The notes under the pieces are model-generated. The model did not search any database. It worked only from the letters and a program-made list of their open reading frames with translations, and was not told the DNA's origin. This document shows, in pieces, positions 23,826-35,690 of a stretch of 64,000 bases of DNA. The number at the start of each line of letters is the position of its first letter. The stretch's first letter is position 1. The stretch is from Megachile rotundata (lineage: Eukaryota > Arthropoda > Insecta > Hymenoptera > Megachilidae): contig NW_027473685.1 in NCBI RefSeq assembly GCF_050947335.1, positions 112,273 through 176,272 of the forward strand, given 5' to 3'. Made by a program: the position numbers and the translations under genes.

Positions 23826-24075
23826 TGATTGTGATTGTGTGATTGTGTGATTGTGTGATTGTGTGATTGCGTGATTGTGTGATTGCGTGATTGCGTGATT
23901 GCGTGATTGCGGGATTGCGTGATTGCGTGATTGCGTGATTGCGTGATTGCGTGATTGTGTGATTGCGTGACTGTGTGATTGTGTGACTGTGTGATTGTGT
24001 GGTTGTGTGATTGTGTGGTTGTGTGATTGTGTGGTTGTGTGATTGTGCGATTGTGTGATTGTGCGATTGTGTGAT
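23826..24075. repeat. Type-2 CpG block, copy 7
   Basis: GATTGCGT run containing one GCGGGATTGCG near 23898, GCGTGACTG at 23965, three GTGGTTG and two GCGATTG. The GCGGG mark is shared only with copy 9 near 29570. Confidence 0.92.
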
Positions 24076-24695
24076 TGTGATTGTGTGATTGTGATTGTGT
24101 GATTGTGTGATTGTGTGATAGTGATTGTGTGATAGTGATTGTGTGATTGTGATTGTGTGATTGTGATTGTGTGATTGTGATTGTGTGATTGTGATTGTGT
24201 GATTGTGATTGTGTGATTGTGATTGTGTGATTGTGATTGTGTGATTGTGATTGTGTGATTGTGATTGTGTGATTGTGATTGTGTGATTGTGATTGTGATT
24301 GTGTGATTGTGATTGTGTGATTGTGATTGTGTGATTGTGATTGTGTGATTGTGATTGTGTGATTGTGATTGTGTGATTGTGATTGTGTGATTGTGATTGT
24401 GTGATTGTGATTGTGTGATTCTGATTGTGTGATTGTGATTGTGTGATTTTGATTGTGTGATTGTGATTGTGTGATTGTGATTGTGTGATTGTGATTGTGT
24501 GATTGTGTTTGTGTGATTGTGTGATTGTGTGATTGTGTGATTGTGTGATTGTGTGATTGTGTGATTGTGTGATTGTGTGATTGTGTGATTGTGTGATTGT
24601 GTGATTGTGTGATTGTGTGATTGTGTGATTGTGTGATTGTGTGATTGTGTGATTGTGTGTTTGTGTGATTGTGTGATTGTGTGATTGTGTGATTG
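24076..24695. repeat. 14-bp array then 8-bp array
   Basis: Two GATAGTG units, 14-bp units with GATTCTG near 24418, GATTTTG near 24447 and GTGTTTG near 24506. About 20 8-bp units follow, with GTGTGTTTG near 24658. Confidence 0.92.
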
Positions 24696-25920
24696 TGATT
24701 GTGTGATTCTGATTGTGTGATTGTGATTGTGTGATTGTGATTGTGTGATTGTGATTGTGTGATTGTGATTGTGTGATTGTGATTGTGTGATTGTGATTGT
24801 GTGATTGTGATTGTGTGATTGTGATTGTGTGATTGTGATTGTGTGATTGTGATTGTGTGATTGTGATTGTGTGATTGTGATTGTGTGATTGTGATTGTGT
24901 GATTGTGATTGTGTGATTGTGATTGTGTGATTGTGATTGTGTGATTGTGATTGTGTGATTGTGATTGTGTGATTGTGATTGTGTGATTGTGATTGTGTGA
25001 TTGTGATTGTGTGATTGTGATTGTGTGATTGTGATTGTGTGATTGTGATTGTGTGATTGTGATTGTGTGATTGTGATTGTGTGATTGTGATTGTGTGATT
25101 GTGATTGTGTGATTGTGATTGTGTGATTGTGATTGTGTGATTGTGATTGTGTGATTGTGATTGTGTGATTGTGATTGTGTGATTGTGATTGTGTGATTGT
25201 GATTGTGTGATTGTGATTGTGTGATTGTGATTGTGTGATTGTGATTGTGTGATTGTGATTGTGTGATTGTGATTGTGTGATTGTGATTGTGTGATTGTGA
25301 TTGTGTGATTGTGATTGTGTGATTGTGATTGTGTGATTGTGATTGTGTGATTGTGATTGTGTGATTGTGATTGTGTGATTGTGATTGTGTGATTGTGATT
25401 GTGTGATTGTGATTGTGTGATTGTGATTGTGTGATTGTGATTGTGTGATTGTGATTGTGTGATTGTGATTGTGTGATTGTGATTGTGTGATTGTGATTGT
25501 GTGATTGTGATTGTGTGATTGTGATTGTGTGATTGTGATTGTGTGATTGTGATTGTGTGATTGTGATTGTGTGATTGTGATTGTGTGATTGTGATTGTGT
25601 GATTGTGATTGTGTGATTGTGATTGTGTGATTGTGATTGTGTGATTGTGATTGTGTGATTGTGATTGTGTGATTGTGATTGTGTGATTGTGATTGTGTGA
25701 TTGTGATTGTGTGATTGTGATTGTGTGATTGTGATTGTGTGATTGTGATTGTGTGATTGTGATTGTGTGATTGTGATTGTGTTTGTGTGATTGTGATTGT
25801 GTGATTGTGATTGTGTGATTGTGTGATTGTGATTGTGTGATTGTGATTGTGTGATTGTGATTGTGTGATTGTGATTGTGTGATTGTGATTGTGTGATTGT
25901 GATTGTGTGATTGTGATTGT
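24696..25920. repeat. Long 14-bp array, about 1.07 kb with no visible variant
   Basis: GATTCTG near 24707, then no visible variant until GTGTTTG near 25781. It is the duplicate of 19121-20310, but with 14-bp unit number changed. Confidence 0.94.
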
Positions 25921-26150
25921 GTGATTGTGTGATTGTGTGATTGTGTGATTGTGTGATTGTGTGATTGTGTGATTGTGTGATCGTGTGATTGTGTGATTGT
26001 GTGATTGTGCGATTGTGTGATTGTGCGATTGTGTGATTGAGAGTGTGTGATTGTGATTGTGTGATTGTGATTGTGTGATTGTGTGATTGTGTGATAGTGA
26101 TTGTGTAATTGGGATTGTGTGACAGGGATTGTGTGATTGAGAGTGTGTGA
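25921..26150. repeat. Marker module 1 and GTAATTGGG / GACAGGG cassette
   Basis: Same content and order as 20311-20535, 5.6 kb downstream of it. Confidence 0.91.
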
Positions 26151-27035
26151 TTGTGTGATTGTGATTGTGTGATTGTGATTGTGTGATTGTGATTGTGTGA
26201 TTGTGATTGTGTGATTGTGATTGTGTGATTGTGATTGTGTGATTGTGTGATTGTGATTGTGTGATTGTGATTGTGTGATTGTGATTGTGTGATTGTGATT
26301 GTGTGATTGTGATTGTGTGATTGTGATTGTGTGATTGTGATTGTGTGATTGTGATTGTGTGATTGTGATTGTGTGATTGTGATTGTGTGATTGTGATTGT
26401 GTGATTGTGATTTTGTGATTGTGATTGTGTGATTGTGATTGTGTGATTGTGATTGTGTGATTGTGATTGTGTGATTGTGATTGTGTGATTGTGATTGTGT
26501 GATTGTGATTGTGTGATTGTGATTGTGTGATTCTGATTGTGTGATTGTGATTGTGTGATTGTGATTGTGTGATTGTGATTGTGTGATTGTGATTGTGTGA
26601 TTGTGTGATTGTGATTGTGTGATTGTGATTGTGTGATTGTGATTGTGTGATTGTGATTGTGTGATTGTGATTGTGTGATTGTGATTGTGTGATTGTGATT
26701 GTGTGATTGTGATTGTGTGATTGTGATTGTGTGATTGTGATTGTGTGATTGTGATTGTGTGATTGTGATAGTGTGATTGTGATTGTGTGATTGTGATTGT
26801 GTGATTGTGATTGTGTGATTGTGATTGTGTGATTGTGATTGTGTGATTGTGATTGTGTGATTGTGATTGTGTGATTGTGATTGTGTGATTGTGATTGTGT
26901 GATTGTGTGATTGTGATTGTGTGATTGTGTGATTGTGATTGTGTGATTGTGATTGTGTGATTCTGATTGTGTGATTGTGATTGTGTGATTGTGATTGTGT
27001 GATTGTGATTGTGTGATTGCGATTGTGTGATTGTG
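26151..27035. repeat. 14-bp array
   Basis: Duplicate of 20536-21390 with GATTTTG near 26412, GATTCTG near 26531 and 26961, GATAGTG near 26767 and GCGATTG near 27018. Confidence 0.92.
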
Positions 27036-27535
27036 TGATTGTGTTATTGCGTGAATGTGTGATTGCGTGATTGTGTGATTGCGTGATTGTGTGATTGCGT
27101 GATTGTGTGATTGCGTGATTGTGTGATTGCGTGATTGTGGGATTGCGTGATTGTGTGATTGCGTGATTGTGTGATTGTGTGATTGGGTGATTGTGTGATT
27201 GTGTGATTGTGTGATTGTGTGATTGTGTGATTGTGTGATTGTGTGATTGTGTGATTGTGTGATTGTGTGATTGTGTGATTGTGTGATTGTGTGATTGTGT
27301 GATTGTGTGATTGTGTGATTGTGTGATTGTGTGATTGTGTGATTGTGTGATTGTGTGATTGTGTGATTGTGTGATTGTGTGATTGTGTGATTGTGTGATT
27401 GTGTGATTGTGTGATTGTGTGATTGTGTGATTGCGTGATTGTGTGATTGCGTGATTGTGTGATTGTGTGATTGTGTGATTGTGTGATTGTGTGATTGTGT
27501 GTTTGTGTGATTGTGTGATTGTGTGATTGTGTGAT
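27036..27535. repeat. Type-1 CpG block and 8-bp array
   Basis: TTATTGCGTGAATG at 27044, 5644 bp after 21400, with the same two extra GCG units in the 8-bp array and GTGTGTTTG near 27498. Confidence 0.92.
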
Positions 27536-28395
27536 TGTGATTGTGTGATTCTGATTGTGTGATTCTGATTGTGTGATTGTGATTGTGTGATTGTGATTGT
27601 GTGATTGTGATTGTGTGATTGTGATTGTGTGATTGTGATTGTGTGATTGTGATTGTGTGATTGTGATTGTGATTGTGTGATTGTGTTTGTGTGATTGTGA
27701 TTGTGTGATTGTGTGATTGTGATTGTGTGATTGTGATTGTGTGATTGTGATTGTGTGATTGTGATTGTGTGATTGTGATTGTGTGATTGTGATTGTGATT
27801 GTGTGATTGTGTGATTGTGTGATTGTGTGATTGTGTGACTGTGTGATTGTGTGATCGTGTGATTGTGTGATTGTGTGATTGTGCGATTGTGTGATTGTGC
27901 GATTGTGTGATTGAGAGTGTGTGATTGTGATTGTGTGATTGTGTTTGTGTGATTGTGTGATTGTGTGATAGTGATTGTGTGATTGTGATTGTGTGATTGT
28001 GATTGTGTGATTGTGATTGTGTGATTGTGATTGTGTGATTGTGATTGTGTGATTGTGATTGTGTGATTGTGATTGTGTGATTGTGATTGTGTGATTGTGA
28101 TTGTGTGATTGTGATTGTGTGATTGTGATTGTGTGATTGTGATTGTGTGATTGTGATTGTGATTGTGTGATTGTGATTGTGTGATTGTGATTGTGTGATT
28201 GTGATTGTGTGATTGTGATTGTGTGATTGTGATTGTGTGATTGTGATTGTGTGATTGTGATTGTGTGATTGTGTGATTGTGTGATTGTGTGATTGTGTGA
28301 TTATGTGATCGTGTGATTGTCTGATTGTGTGATTGTGTGATTGTGTGATTGTGCGATTGTGTGATTGTGCGATTGTGTGATTGAGAGTGTGTGAT
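27536..28395. repeat. 14-bp array with marker modules 1 and 2
   Basis: Duplicate of 21871-22725: two GATTCTG units, 6-6-8 plus GTGTTTG, module 1 with TGACTG before GATCG at 27801-27920, module 2 at 28265-28395. Confidence 0.92.
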
Positions 28396-28680
28396 TGTGA
28401 TTGTGTGACTGTGATTGTGTGACTGTGATTGTGTGATTGTGATTGTGTGATTGTGTGATTGTGTGATTGTGTGATTGCGTGATTGTGTGATTGCGTGATT
28501 GCGTGATTGCGTGATTGCGTGATTGCGTGATTGCGTGATTGCGTGATTGCGTGATTGTGTGATTGCGTGACTGTGTGATTGTGTGACTGTGTGATTGTGT
28601 GGTTGTGTGATTGCGTGGTTGTGTGATTGTGTGGTTGTGTGATTGTGCGATTGTGTGATTGTGCGATTGTGTAATTGTGA
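28396..28680. repeat. TGACTG pair and type-2 CpG block, copy 8
   Basis: GCGTGACTG at 28565. It has the GCGTGGTTG and closing GTAATTG details of copy 6. Confidence 0.92.
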
Positions 28681-29265
28681 TTGTGTGATTGTGATTGTGT
28701 GTGATTGTGTGATAGTGATTGTGTGATAGTGATTGTGTGATTGTGATTGTGTGATTGTGATTGTGTGATTGTGATTGTGTGATTGTGATTGTGTGATTGT
28801 GATTGTGATTGTGTGATTGTGATTGTGTGATTGTGATTGTGTGATTGTGATTGTGTGATTGTGATTGTGTGATTGTGATTGTGTGATTGTGATTGTGTGA
28901 TTGTGATTGTGTGATTGTGATTGTGTGATTGTGATTGTGTGACTGTGATTGTGTGATTGTGATTGTGTGATTGTGATTGTGTGATTGTGATTGTGTGATT
29001 GTGTGATTGTGTGATTGTGTGATTATGTGATCGTGTGATTGTCCGATTGTGTGATTGTGTGATTGTGTGATTGTGCGATTGTGTGATTGTGCGATTGTGT
29101 TATTGAGAGTGTGTGATTGTGATTGTGTGATTGTGATTGTGTGATTGTGTGATTGTGATTGTGTGATTGTGATTGTGTGATTGTGATTGTGTGATTGTGA
29201 TTGTGTGATTGTGATTGTGTGATTGTGATTGTGTGATTGTGATTGTGTGATTGTGATTGTGTGAT
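28681..29265. repeat. 14-bp array and variant marker module 2
   Basis: Duplicate of 22998-23600, with GTCCGATTG near 29041 and GTTATTGAGAG near 29100. An extra GT near 28697 makes a 10-bp word (GATTGTGTGT), one of the few words that are neither 6 nor 8 bp. Confidence 0.91.
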
Positions 29266-29475
29266 TGTGTGATTGTGTGATTGTGTGATTGTGTGATTGT
29301 GTGTTTGTGTGATTGTGTGATTGTGTGATTGTGTGACTGCGTGATTGTGTGATTGAGTGATTGTGTGATTGTGTGATTGTGTGATTGTGTGACTGTGATT
29401 CTGTGACTGTGGTTGTGTGATCGTGGTTGTGTGATCGTGGTTGTGTGATTGTGGTTGTGGGATTGTGATTGTGTG
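29266..29475. repeat. Variant 8-bp array and GATCGTGGTTG patch
   Basis: Duplicate of 23601-23825, same variants in the same order. Confidence 0.91.
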
Positions 29476-29735
29476 ACTGTGATTGTGTGATTGTGATTGT
29501 GTGATTGTGTGATTGTGTGATTGTGTGATTGCGTGATTGTGTGATTGCGTGATTGCGTGATTGCGTGATTGCGGGATTGCGTGATTGCGTGATTGCGTGA
29601 TTGCGTGATTGCGTGATTGTGTGATTGCGTGACTGTGTGATTGTGTGACTGTGTGATTGTGTGGTTGTGTGATTGTGTGGTTGTGTGATTGTGTGGTTGT
29701 GTGATTGTGCGATTGTGTGATTGTGCGATTGTGTG
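29476..29735. repeat. Type-2 CpG block, copy 9
   Basis: GCGTGACTG at 29627; carries the GCGGGATTGCG mark of copy 7. Confidence 0.92.
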
Positions 29736-30835
29736 ATTGTGATTGTGTGATTGTGATTGTGTGATTGTGTGATTGTGTGATAGTGATTGTGTGATAGTGA
29801 TTGTGTGATTGTGATTGTGTGATTGTGATTGTGTGATTGTGATTGTGTGATTGTGATTGTGTGATTGTGATTGTGTGATTGTGATTGTGTGATTGTGATT
29901 GTGTGATTGTGATTGTGTGATTGTGATTGTGTGATTGTGATTGTGTGATTGTGATTGTGATTGTGTGATTGTGATTGTGTGATTGTGATTGTGTGATTGT
30001 GATTGTGTGATTGTGATTGTGTGATTGTGATTGTGTGATTGTGATTGTGTGATTGTGATTGTGTGATTGTGATTGTGTGATTGTGATTGTGTGATTGTGA
30101 TTGTGTGATTGTGATTGTGTGATTGTGATTGTGTGATTGTGATTGTGTGATTGTGATTGTGTGATTGTGATTGTGTGATTGTGATTGTGTGATTGTGATT
30201 GTGTGATTGTGATTGTGTGATTGTGATTGTGATTGTGTGATTGTGTGATTGTGTGATTGTGTGATTGTGTGGCTGTGTGATTGTGTGATCGTGTGATTGT
30301 GTGATTGTGTGATTGTGCGATTGTGTGATTGTGCGATTGTGTGATTGAGAGTGTGTGATTGTGATTGTGTGATTGTGTTTGTGTGATTGTGTGATTGTGT
30401 GATAGTGATTGTGTGATTGTGATTGTGTGATTGTGATTGTGTGATTGTGATTGTGTGATTGTGATTGTGTGATTGTGATTGTGTGATTGTGATTGTGTGA
30501 TTGTGATTGTGTGATTGTGATTGTGTGATTGTGATTGTGTGATTGTGATTGTGTGATTGTGATTGTGTGATTGTGATTGTGATTGTGTGATTGTGATTGT
30601 GTGATTGTGATTGTGTGATTGTGATTGTGTGATTGTGATTGTGTGATTGTGATTGTGTGATTGTGATTGTGTGATTGTGATTGTGTGATTGTGATTGTGT
30701 GATTGTGTGATTGTGTGATTGTGTGATTGTGTGATTATGTGATCGTGTGATTGTCTGATTGTGTGATTGTGTGATTGTGTGATTGTGCGATTGTGTGATT
30801 GTGCGATTGTGTGATTGAGAGTGTGTGATTGTGAT
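29736..30835. repeat. 14-bp array with marker modules 1 and 2
   Basis: GATAGTG twice, about 400 bp of regular 14-bp units, module 1 at 30236-30355 with GTGGCTG, GTGTTTG near 30378 and GATAGTG, then module 2 at 30700-30835. Confidence 0.92.
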
Positions 30836-31115
30836 TGTGTGACTGTGATTGTGTGACTGTGATTGTGTGATTGTGATTGTGTGATTGTGTGATTGTGTGA
30901 TTGTGTGATTGCGTGATTGTGTGATTGCGTGATTGCGTGATTGCGTGATTGCGTGATTGCGTGATTGCGTGATTGCGTGATTGCGTGATTGCGTGATGGT
31001 GTGATTGCGTGACTGTGTGATTGTGTGACTGTGTGATTGTGTGGTTGTGTGATTGCGTGGTTGTGTGATTGTGTGGTTGTGTGATTGTGCGATTGTGTGA
31101 TTGTGCGATTGTGTG
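30836..31115. repeat. TGACTG pair and type-2 CpG block, copy 10
   Basis: GCGTGACTG at 31007, GATGGTG variant near 30996, GCGTGGTTG as in copies 6 and 8. It is the last type-2 block of the window. Confidence 0.92.
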
Positions 31116-31670
31116 ATTGTGATTGTGTGATTGTGATTGTGTGATTGTGTGATTGTGTGATAGTGATTGTGTGATAGTGATTGTGTGATAGTGATTGTGT
31201 GATTGTGATTGTGTGATTGTGATTGTGTGATTGTGATTGTGTGATTGTGATTGTGTGATTGTGATTGTGATTGTGTGATTGTGATTGTGTGATTGTGATT
31301 GTGTGATTGTGATTGTGTGATTGTGATTGTGTGATTGTGATTGTGTGATTGTGATTGTGTGATTGTGATTGTGTGATTGTGATTGTGTGATTGTGATTGT
31401 GTGATTGTGATTGTGTGATTGTGATAGTGTGATTGTGATTGTGTGATTGTGATTGTGTGATTGTGATTGTGTGATTGTGATTGTGTGATTGTGATTGTGT
31501 GAATGTGATTGTGTGATTGTGATTGTGTGATTGTGATTGTGTGATTGTGTGATTGTGATTGTGTGATTGTGATTGTGTGATTCTGATTGTGTGATTGTGA
31601 TTGTGTGATTGTGATTGTGTGATTGTGATTGTGTGATTGTGATTGTGTGATTGTGATTGTGTGATTGTGT
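31116..31670. repeat. 14-bp array
   Basis: Three GATAGTG units at the start, a 6-6-8 step near 31265, GATAGTG near 31424, GTGAATG near 31501 and GATTCTG near 31581. Confidence 0.92.
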
Positions 31671-31990
31671 GATTGTGTTATTGCGTGAATGTGTGATTGC
31701 GTGATTGTGTGATTGCGTGATTGTGTGATTGCGTGATTGTGTGATTGCGTGATTGTGTGATTGCGTGATTGTGTGATTGCGTGATTGTGTGATTGCGTGA
31801 TTGTGGGATTGCGTGATTGTGTGATTGCGTGATTGTGTGATTGTGTGATTGGGTGATTGTGTGATTGTGTGATTGTGTGATTGTGTGATTGTGTGATTGT
31901 GTGATTGTGTGATTGTGTGATTGTGTGATTGTGTGATTGTGTGATTGTGTGATTGTGTGATTGTGTGATTGTGTGATTGTGTGATTGTGA
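31671..31990. repeat. Type-1 CpG block and 8-bp array
   Basis: TTATTGCGTGAATG at 31678, a longer CpG alternation than usual (to about 31830) with GTGGGATTGCG, GATTGGGTG, then about 18 8-bp units. Confidence 0.92.
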
Positions 31991-33700
31991 TTGTGTGATT
32001 GTGATTGTGTGATTGTGATTGTGTGATTGTGATTGTGTGATTGTGATTGTGTGATTGTGATTGTGTGATTGTGATTGTGTGATTGTGATTGTGTGATTGT
32101 GATTGTGTGATTGTGATTGTGTGATTGTGATTGTGTGATTGTGATTGTGTGATTGTGATTGTGTGATTGTGATTGTGTGATTGTGATTGTGTGATTGTGA
32201 TTGTGTGATTGTGTTTGTGATTGTGTGATTGTGATTGTGTGATTGTGATTGTGTGATTGTGATTGTGTGATTGTGATTGTGTGATTGTGATTGTGTGATT
32301 GTGATTGTGTGATTGTGATTGTGTGATTGTGATTGTGTGATTGTGATTGTGTGATTGTGATTGTGTGATTGTGATTGTGTGATTGTGATTGTGTGATTGT
32401 GATTGTGTGATTGTGATTGTGTGATTGTGATTGTGTGATCGTGATTGTGTGATTGTGATTGTGTGATTGTGATTGTGTGATTGTGATTGTGTGATTGTGA
32501 TTGTGTGATTGTGATTGTGTGATTGTGATTGTGTGATTGTGATTGTGTGATTGTGATTGTGTGATTGTGATTGTGTGATTGTGATTGTGTGATTGTGATT
32601 GTGTGATTGTGATTGTGTGATTGTGATTGTGTGATTGTGATTGTGTGATTGTGATTGTGTGATTGTGATTGTGTGATTGTGATTGTGTGATTGTGATTGT
32701 GTGATTGTGATTGTGTGATTGTGATTGTGTGATTGTGATTGTGTGATTGTGATTGTGTGATTGTGATTGTGTTATTGTGATTGTGTGATTGTGATTGTGT
32801 GATTGTGATTGTGTGATTGTGATTGTGATTGTGTGATTGTGATTGTGTGATTGTGGTTGTGTGATTGTGATTGTGTGATTGTGATTGTGTGATTGTGATT
32901 GTGTGATTGTGATTGTGTGATTGTGATTGTGTGATTGTGATTGTGTGATTGTGATTGTGTGATTGTGATTGTGTGATTGTGATTGTGTGATTGTGATTGT
33001 GTGATTGTGATTGTGTGATTGTGATTGTGTGATTGTGATTGTGTGATTGTGATTGTGTGATTGTGATTGTGTGATTGTGATTGTGTGATTGTGATTGTGT
33101 GATTGTGATTGTGTGATTGTGATTGTGTGATTGTGATTGTGTGATTGTGATTGTGTGATTGTGATTGTGTGATTGTGATTGTGTGATTGTGATTGTGTGA
33201 TTGTGATTGTGTGATTGTGATTGTGATTGTGTGATTGTGATTGTGTGATTGTGATTGTGTGATTGTGATTGTGTGATTGTGATTGTGTGATTGTGATTGT
33301 TTGATTGTGATTGTGTGATTGTGATTGTGTGATTGTGATTGTGTGATTGTGATTGTGTGATTGTGATTGTGTGATTGTGATTGTGTGATTGTGATTGTGT
33401 GATTGTGATTGTGTGATTGTGATTGTGTGATTGTGATTGTGTGATTGTGATTGTGTGATTGTGATTGTGTGATTGTGATTGTGTGATTGTGATTGTGTGA
33501 TTGTGATTGTGTGATTGTGATTGTGTGATTGTGATTGTGCGATTGTGATTGTGCGATTGTGATTGTGTGATTGTGATTGTGTGATTGTGATTGTGATTGT
33601 GATTGTGATTGTGTGATTGTGATTGTGTGATTGTGATTGTGTGATTGTGATTGTGTGATTGTGATTGTGTGATTGTGTTTGTGTGATTGTGTTTGTGTGA
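31991..33700. repeat. Longest 14-bp array of the window (about 1.7 kb)
   Basis: Regular 14-bp units with isolated marks: GTGTTTGTGATTG near 32213, GATCG near 32438, GTTATTG near 32771, GTGGTTG near 32853, GTTTGATTG near 33300, two GCGATTG near 33540-33555 and a run of consecutive 6-bp words near 33590. The GTTATTG to GTGGTTG spacing resembles that at 5949-6038. Confidence 0.93.
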
Positions 33701-34210
33701 TTGTGTGATTGTGTGATTGCGTGAATGTGTGATTGCGTGAATGTGTGATTGCGTGATTGTGTGATTGCGTGATTGTGTGATTGCGTGATTGTGTGATTGC
33801 GTGATTGTGTGATTGCGTGATTGTGTGATTGCGTGATTGTGTGATTGCGTGATTGTGTGATTGCGTGATTGTGTGATTGCGTGATTGTGTGATTGCGTGA
33901 TTGCGTGATTGCGTGATTGCGTGATTGCGTGACTGTGTGATTGCGTGACTGTGTGATTGCGTGACTGTGTGATTGTGTGGTTGTGTGATTGTGTGGTTGT
34001 GTGATTGCGTGATTGTGTGATTGCGTGATTGTGTGATTGCGTGATTGTGTGATTGCGTGATTGTGTGATTGCGTGATTGTGTGATTGCGTGATTGTGTGA
34101 TTGCGTGATTGTGTGATTGCGTGATTGTGTGATTGCGTGATTGTGTGATTGTGTGATTGTGTGATTGTGTGATTGTGTGGTTGTGTGATTGTGTGATTGT
34201 GTGATTGTGT
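33701..34210. repeat. Largest CpG block, at the domain boundary
   Basis: About 435 bp of GATTGCGT units, mostly alternating with GATTGTGT. It opens with two GCGTGAATG, holds five GATTGCGT units in direct succession near 33895-33930, then three TGACTG and two GTGGTTG, then a second alternating stretch. It joins type-1 and type-2 marks in one block and closes the left domain. Confidence 0.92.
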
Positions 34211-34560
34211 GATTGTGATTGTGTGATTGTGATTGTGTGATTGTGTGATTGTGATTGTGTGATTGTGATTGTGTGATTGTGATTGTGTGATTGTGATTGT
34301 GTGATTGTGATTGTGTGATTGTGATTGTGTGATTGTGATTGTGTGATTGTGATTGTGTGATTGCGATTGTGTGATTGTGATTGTGTGATTGTGTTTGTGT
34401 GATTGTGATTGTGTGATTGTGATTGTATGATTGTGTGATTGTGATTGTGTGATTGTGTGATTGTGTGATTATGTGATCGTGTGATTGTCTGATCGTGTGA
34501 TTGTGTGATTGTGTGATTGTGCGATTGTGTGATTGTGCGATTGTGTGATTGAGAGTGTGT
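34211..34560. repeat. 14-bp array and marker module 2a (double GATCG)
   Basis: 14-bp units with GCGATTG near 34363, GTGTTTG near 34392 and GTATGATTG near 34428. The marker is ATTATGTGATCG at 34468, then GTCTGATCG, two GCGATTG and GATTGAGAG. The second GATCG distinguishes right-domain modules from left-domain ones. Confidence 0.92.
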
Positions 34561-35125
34561 GATTGTGATTGTGTGATTGTGATTGTGTGATTGTGATTGT
34601 GTGATTGTGATTGTGTGATTGTGATTGTGTGATTGTGATTGTGTGATTGTGATTGTGTGATTGTGATTGCGTGATTGTGATTGTGTGATTGTGATTGTGT
34701 GATTGTGATTGTGTGATTGTGATTGTGTGATTGTGATTGTGTGATTGTGATTGTGTGATTGTGATTGTGTGATTGTGATTGTGTGATTGTGATTGTGTAA
34801 TTGGGATTGTGTGACAGGGATTGTGTGATTGAGAGTGTGTGATTGTGATTGTGTGATTGTGATTGTGTGATTGTGATTGTGTGATTGTGATTGTGTGATT
34901 GTGATTGTGTGATTGTGATTGTGTGATTGTGATTGTGTGATTGTGATTGTGTGATTGTGATTGTGTGATTGTGATTGTGTGATTGTGATTGTGTGATTGT
35001 GATTGTGTGATTGTGATTGTGTGATTGTGATTGTGTGATTGTGATTGTGTGATTGTGATTGTGTGATTGTGATTGTGTGATTGTGTTTGTGTGATTGTGT
35101 TTGTGTGATTGTGATTGTGTGATTG
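34561..35125. repeat. 14-bp array with GTAATTGGG / GACAGGG cassette
   Basis: 14-bp units, one GCGTG near 34668, the cassette at about 34797-34843, more 14-bp units, then two GTGTTTG near 35085-35102. The same order recurs at 46770-47290 and 54860-55395. Confidence 0.92.
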
Positions 35126-35310
35126 TGTTATTGCGTGAATGTGTGATTGCGTGAATGTGTGATTGCGTGATTGTGTGATTGCGTGATTGTGTGATTGCGT
35201 GATTGTGTGATTGCGTGATTGTGTGATTGCGTGATTGTGTGATTGCGTGATTGTGTGATTGCGTGATTGTGTGATTGCGTGATTGTGTGGTTGTGTGATT
35301 GTGTGATTGT
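35126..35310. repeat. Type-1 CpG block (double GTGAATG form)
   Basis: TTATTGCGTGAATG at 35128 followed by a second GCGTGAATG, then alternating CpG units and a closing GTGGTTG near 35287. Confidence 0.92.
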
Positions 35311-35690
35311 GTGATTGTGTGATTGTGATTGTGTGATTGTGATTGTGTGATTGTGATTGTGTGATTGTGTGATTGTGATTGTGTGATTGTGATTGTGTGA
35401 TTGTGATTGTGTGATTGTGATTGTGTGATTGTGATTGTGTGATTGTGATTGTGTGATTGTGATTGTGTGATTGTGATTGTGTGATTGCGATTGTGTGATT
35501 GTGATTGTGTGATTGTGTTTGTGTGATTGTGATTGTGTGATTGTGATTGTATGATTGTGTGATTGTGATTGTGTGATTGTGTGATTGTGTGATTATGTGA
35601 TCGTGTGATTGTCTGATCGTGTGATTGTGTGATTGTGTGATTGTGCGATTGTGTGATTGTGCGATTGTGTGATTGAGAGTGTGTGATTGT
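35311..35690. repeat. 14-bp array and second marker module 2a
   Basis: GCGATTG near 35487, GTGTTTG near 35518, GTATGATTG near 35549, ATTATGTGATCG at 35592, GTCTGATCG, two GCGATTG, GATTGAGAG. It lies 1124 bp after the module at 34468. Confidence 0.92.

Noticed and set aside
34468..34560. Transposon or integration junction at marker modules
   Set aside because: Marker modules are point-variant 8-bp words. There are no terminal inverted repeats, target-site duplications or coding remnants.
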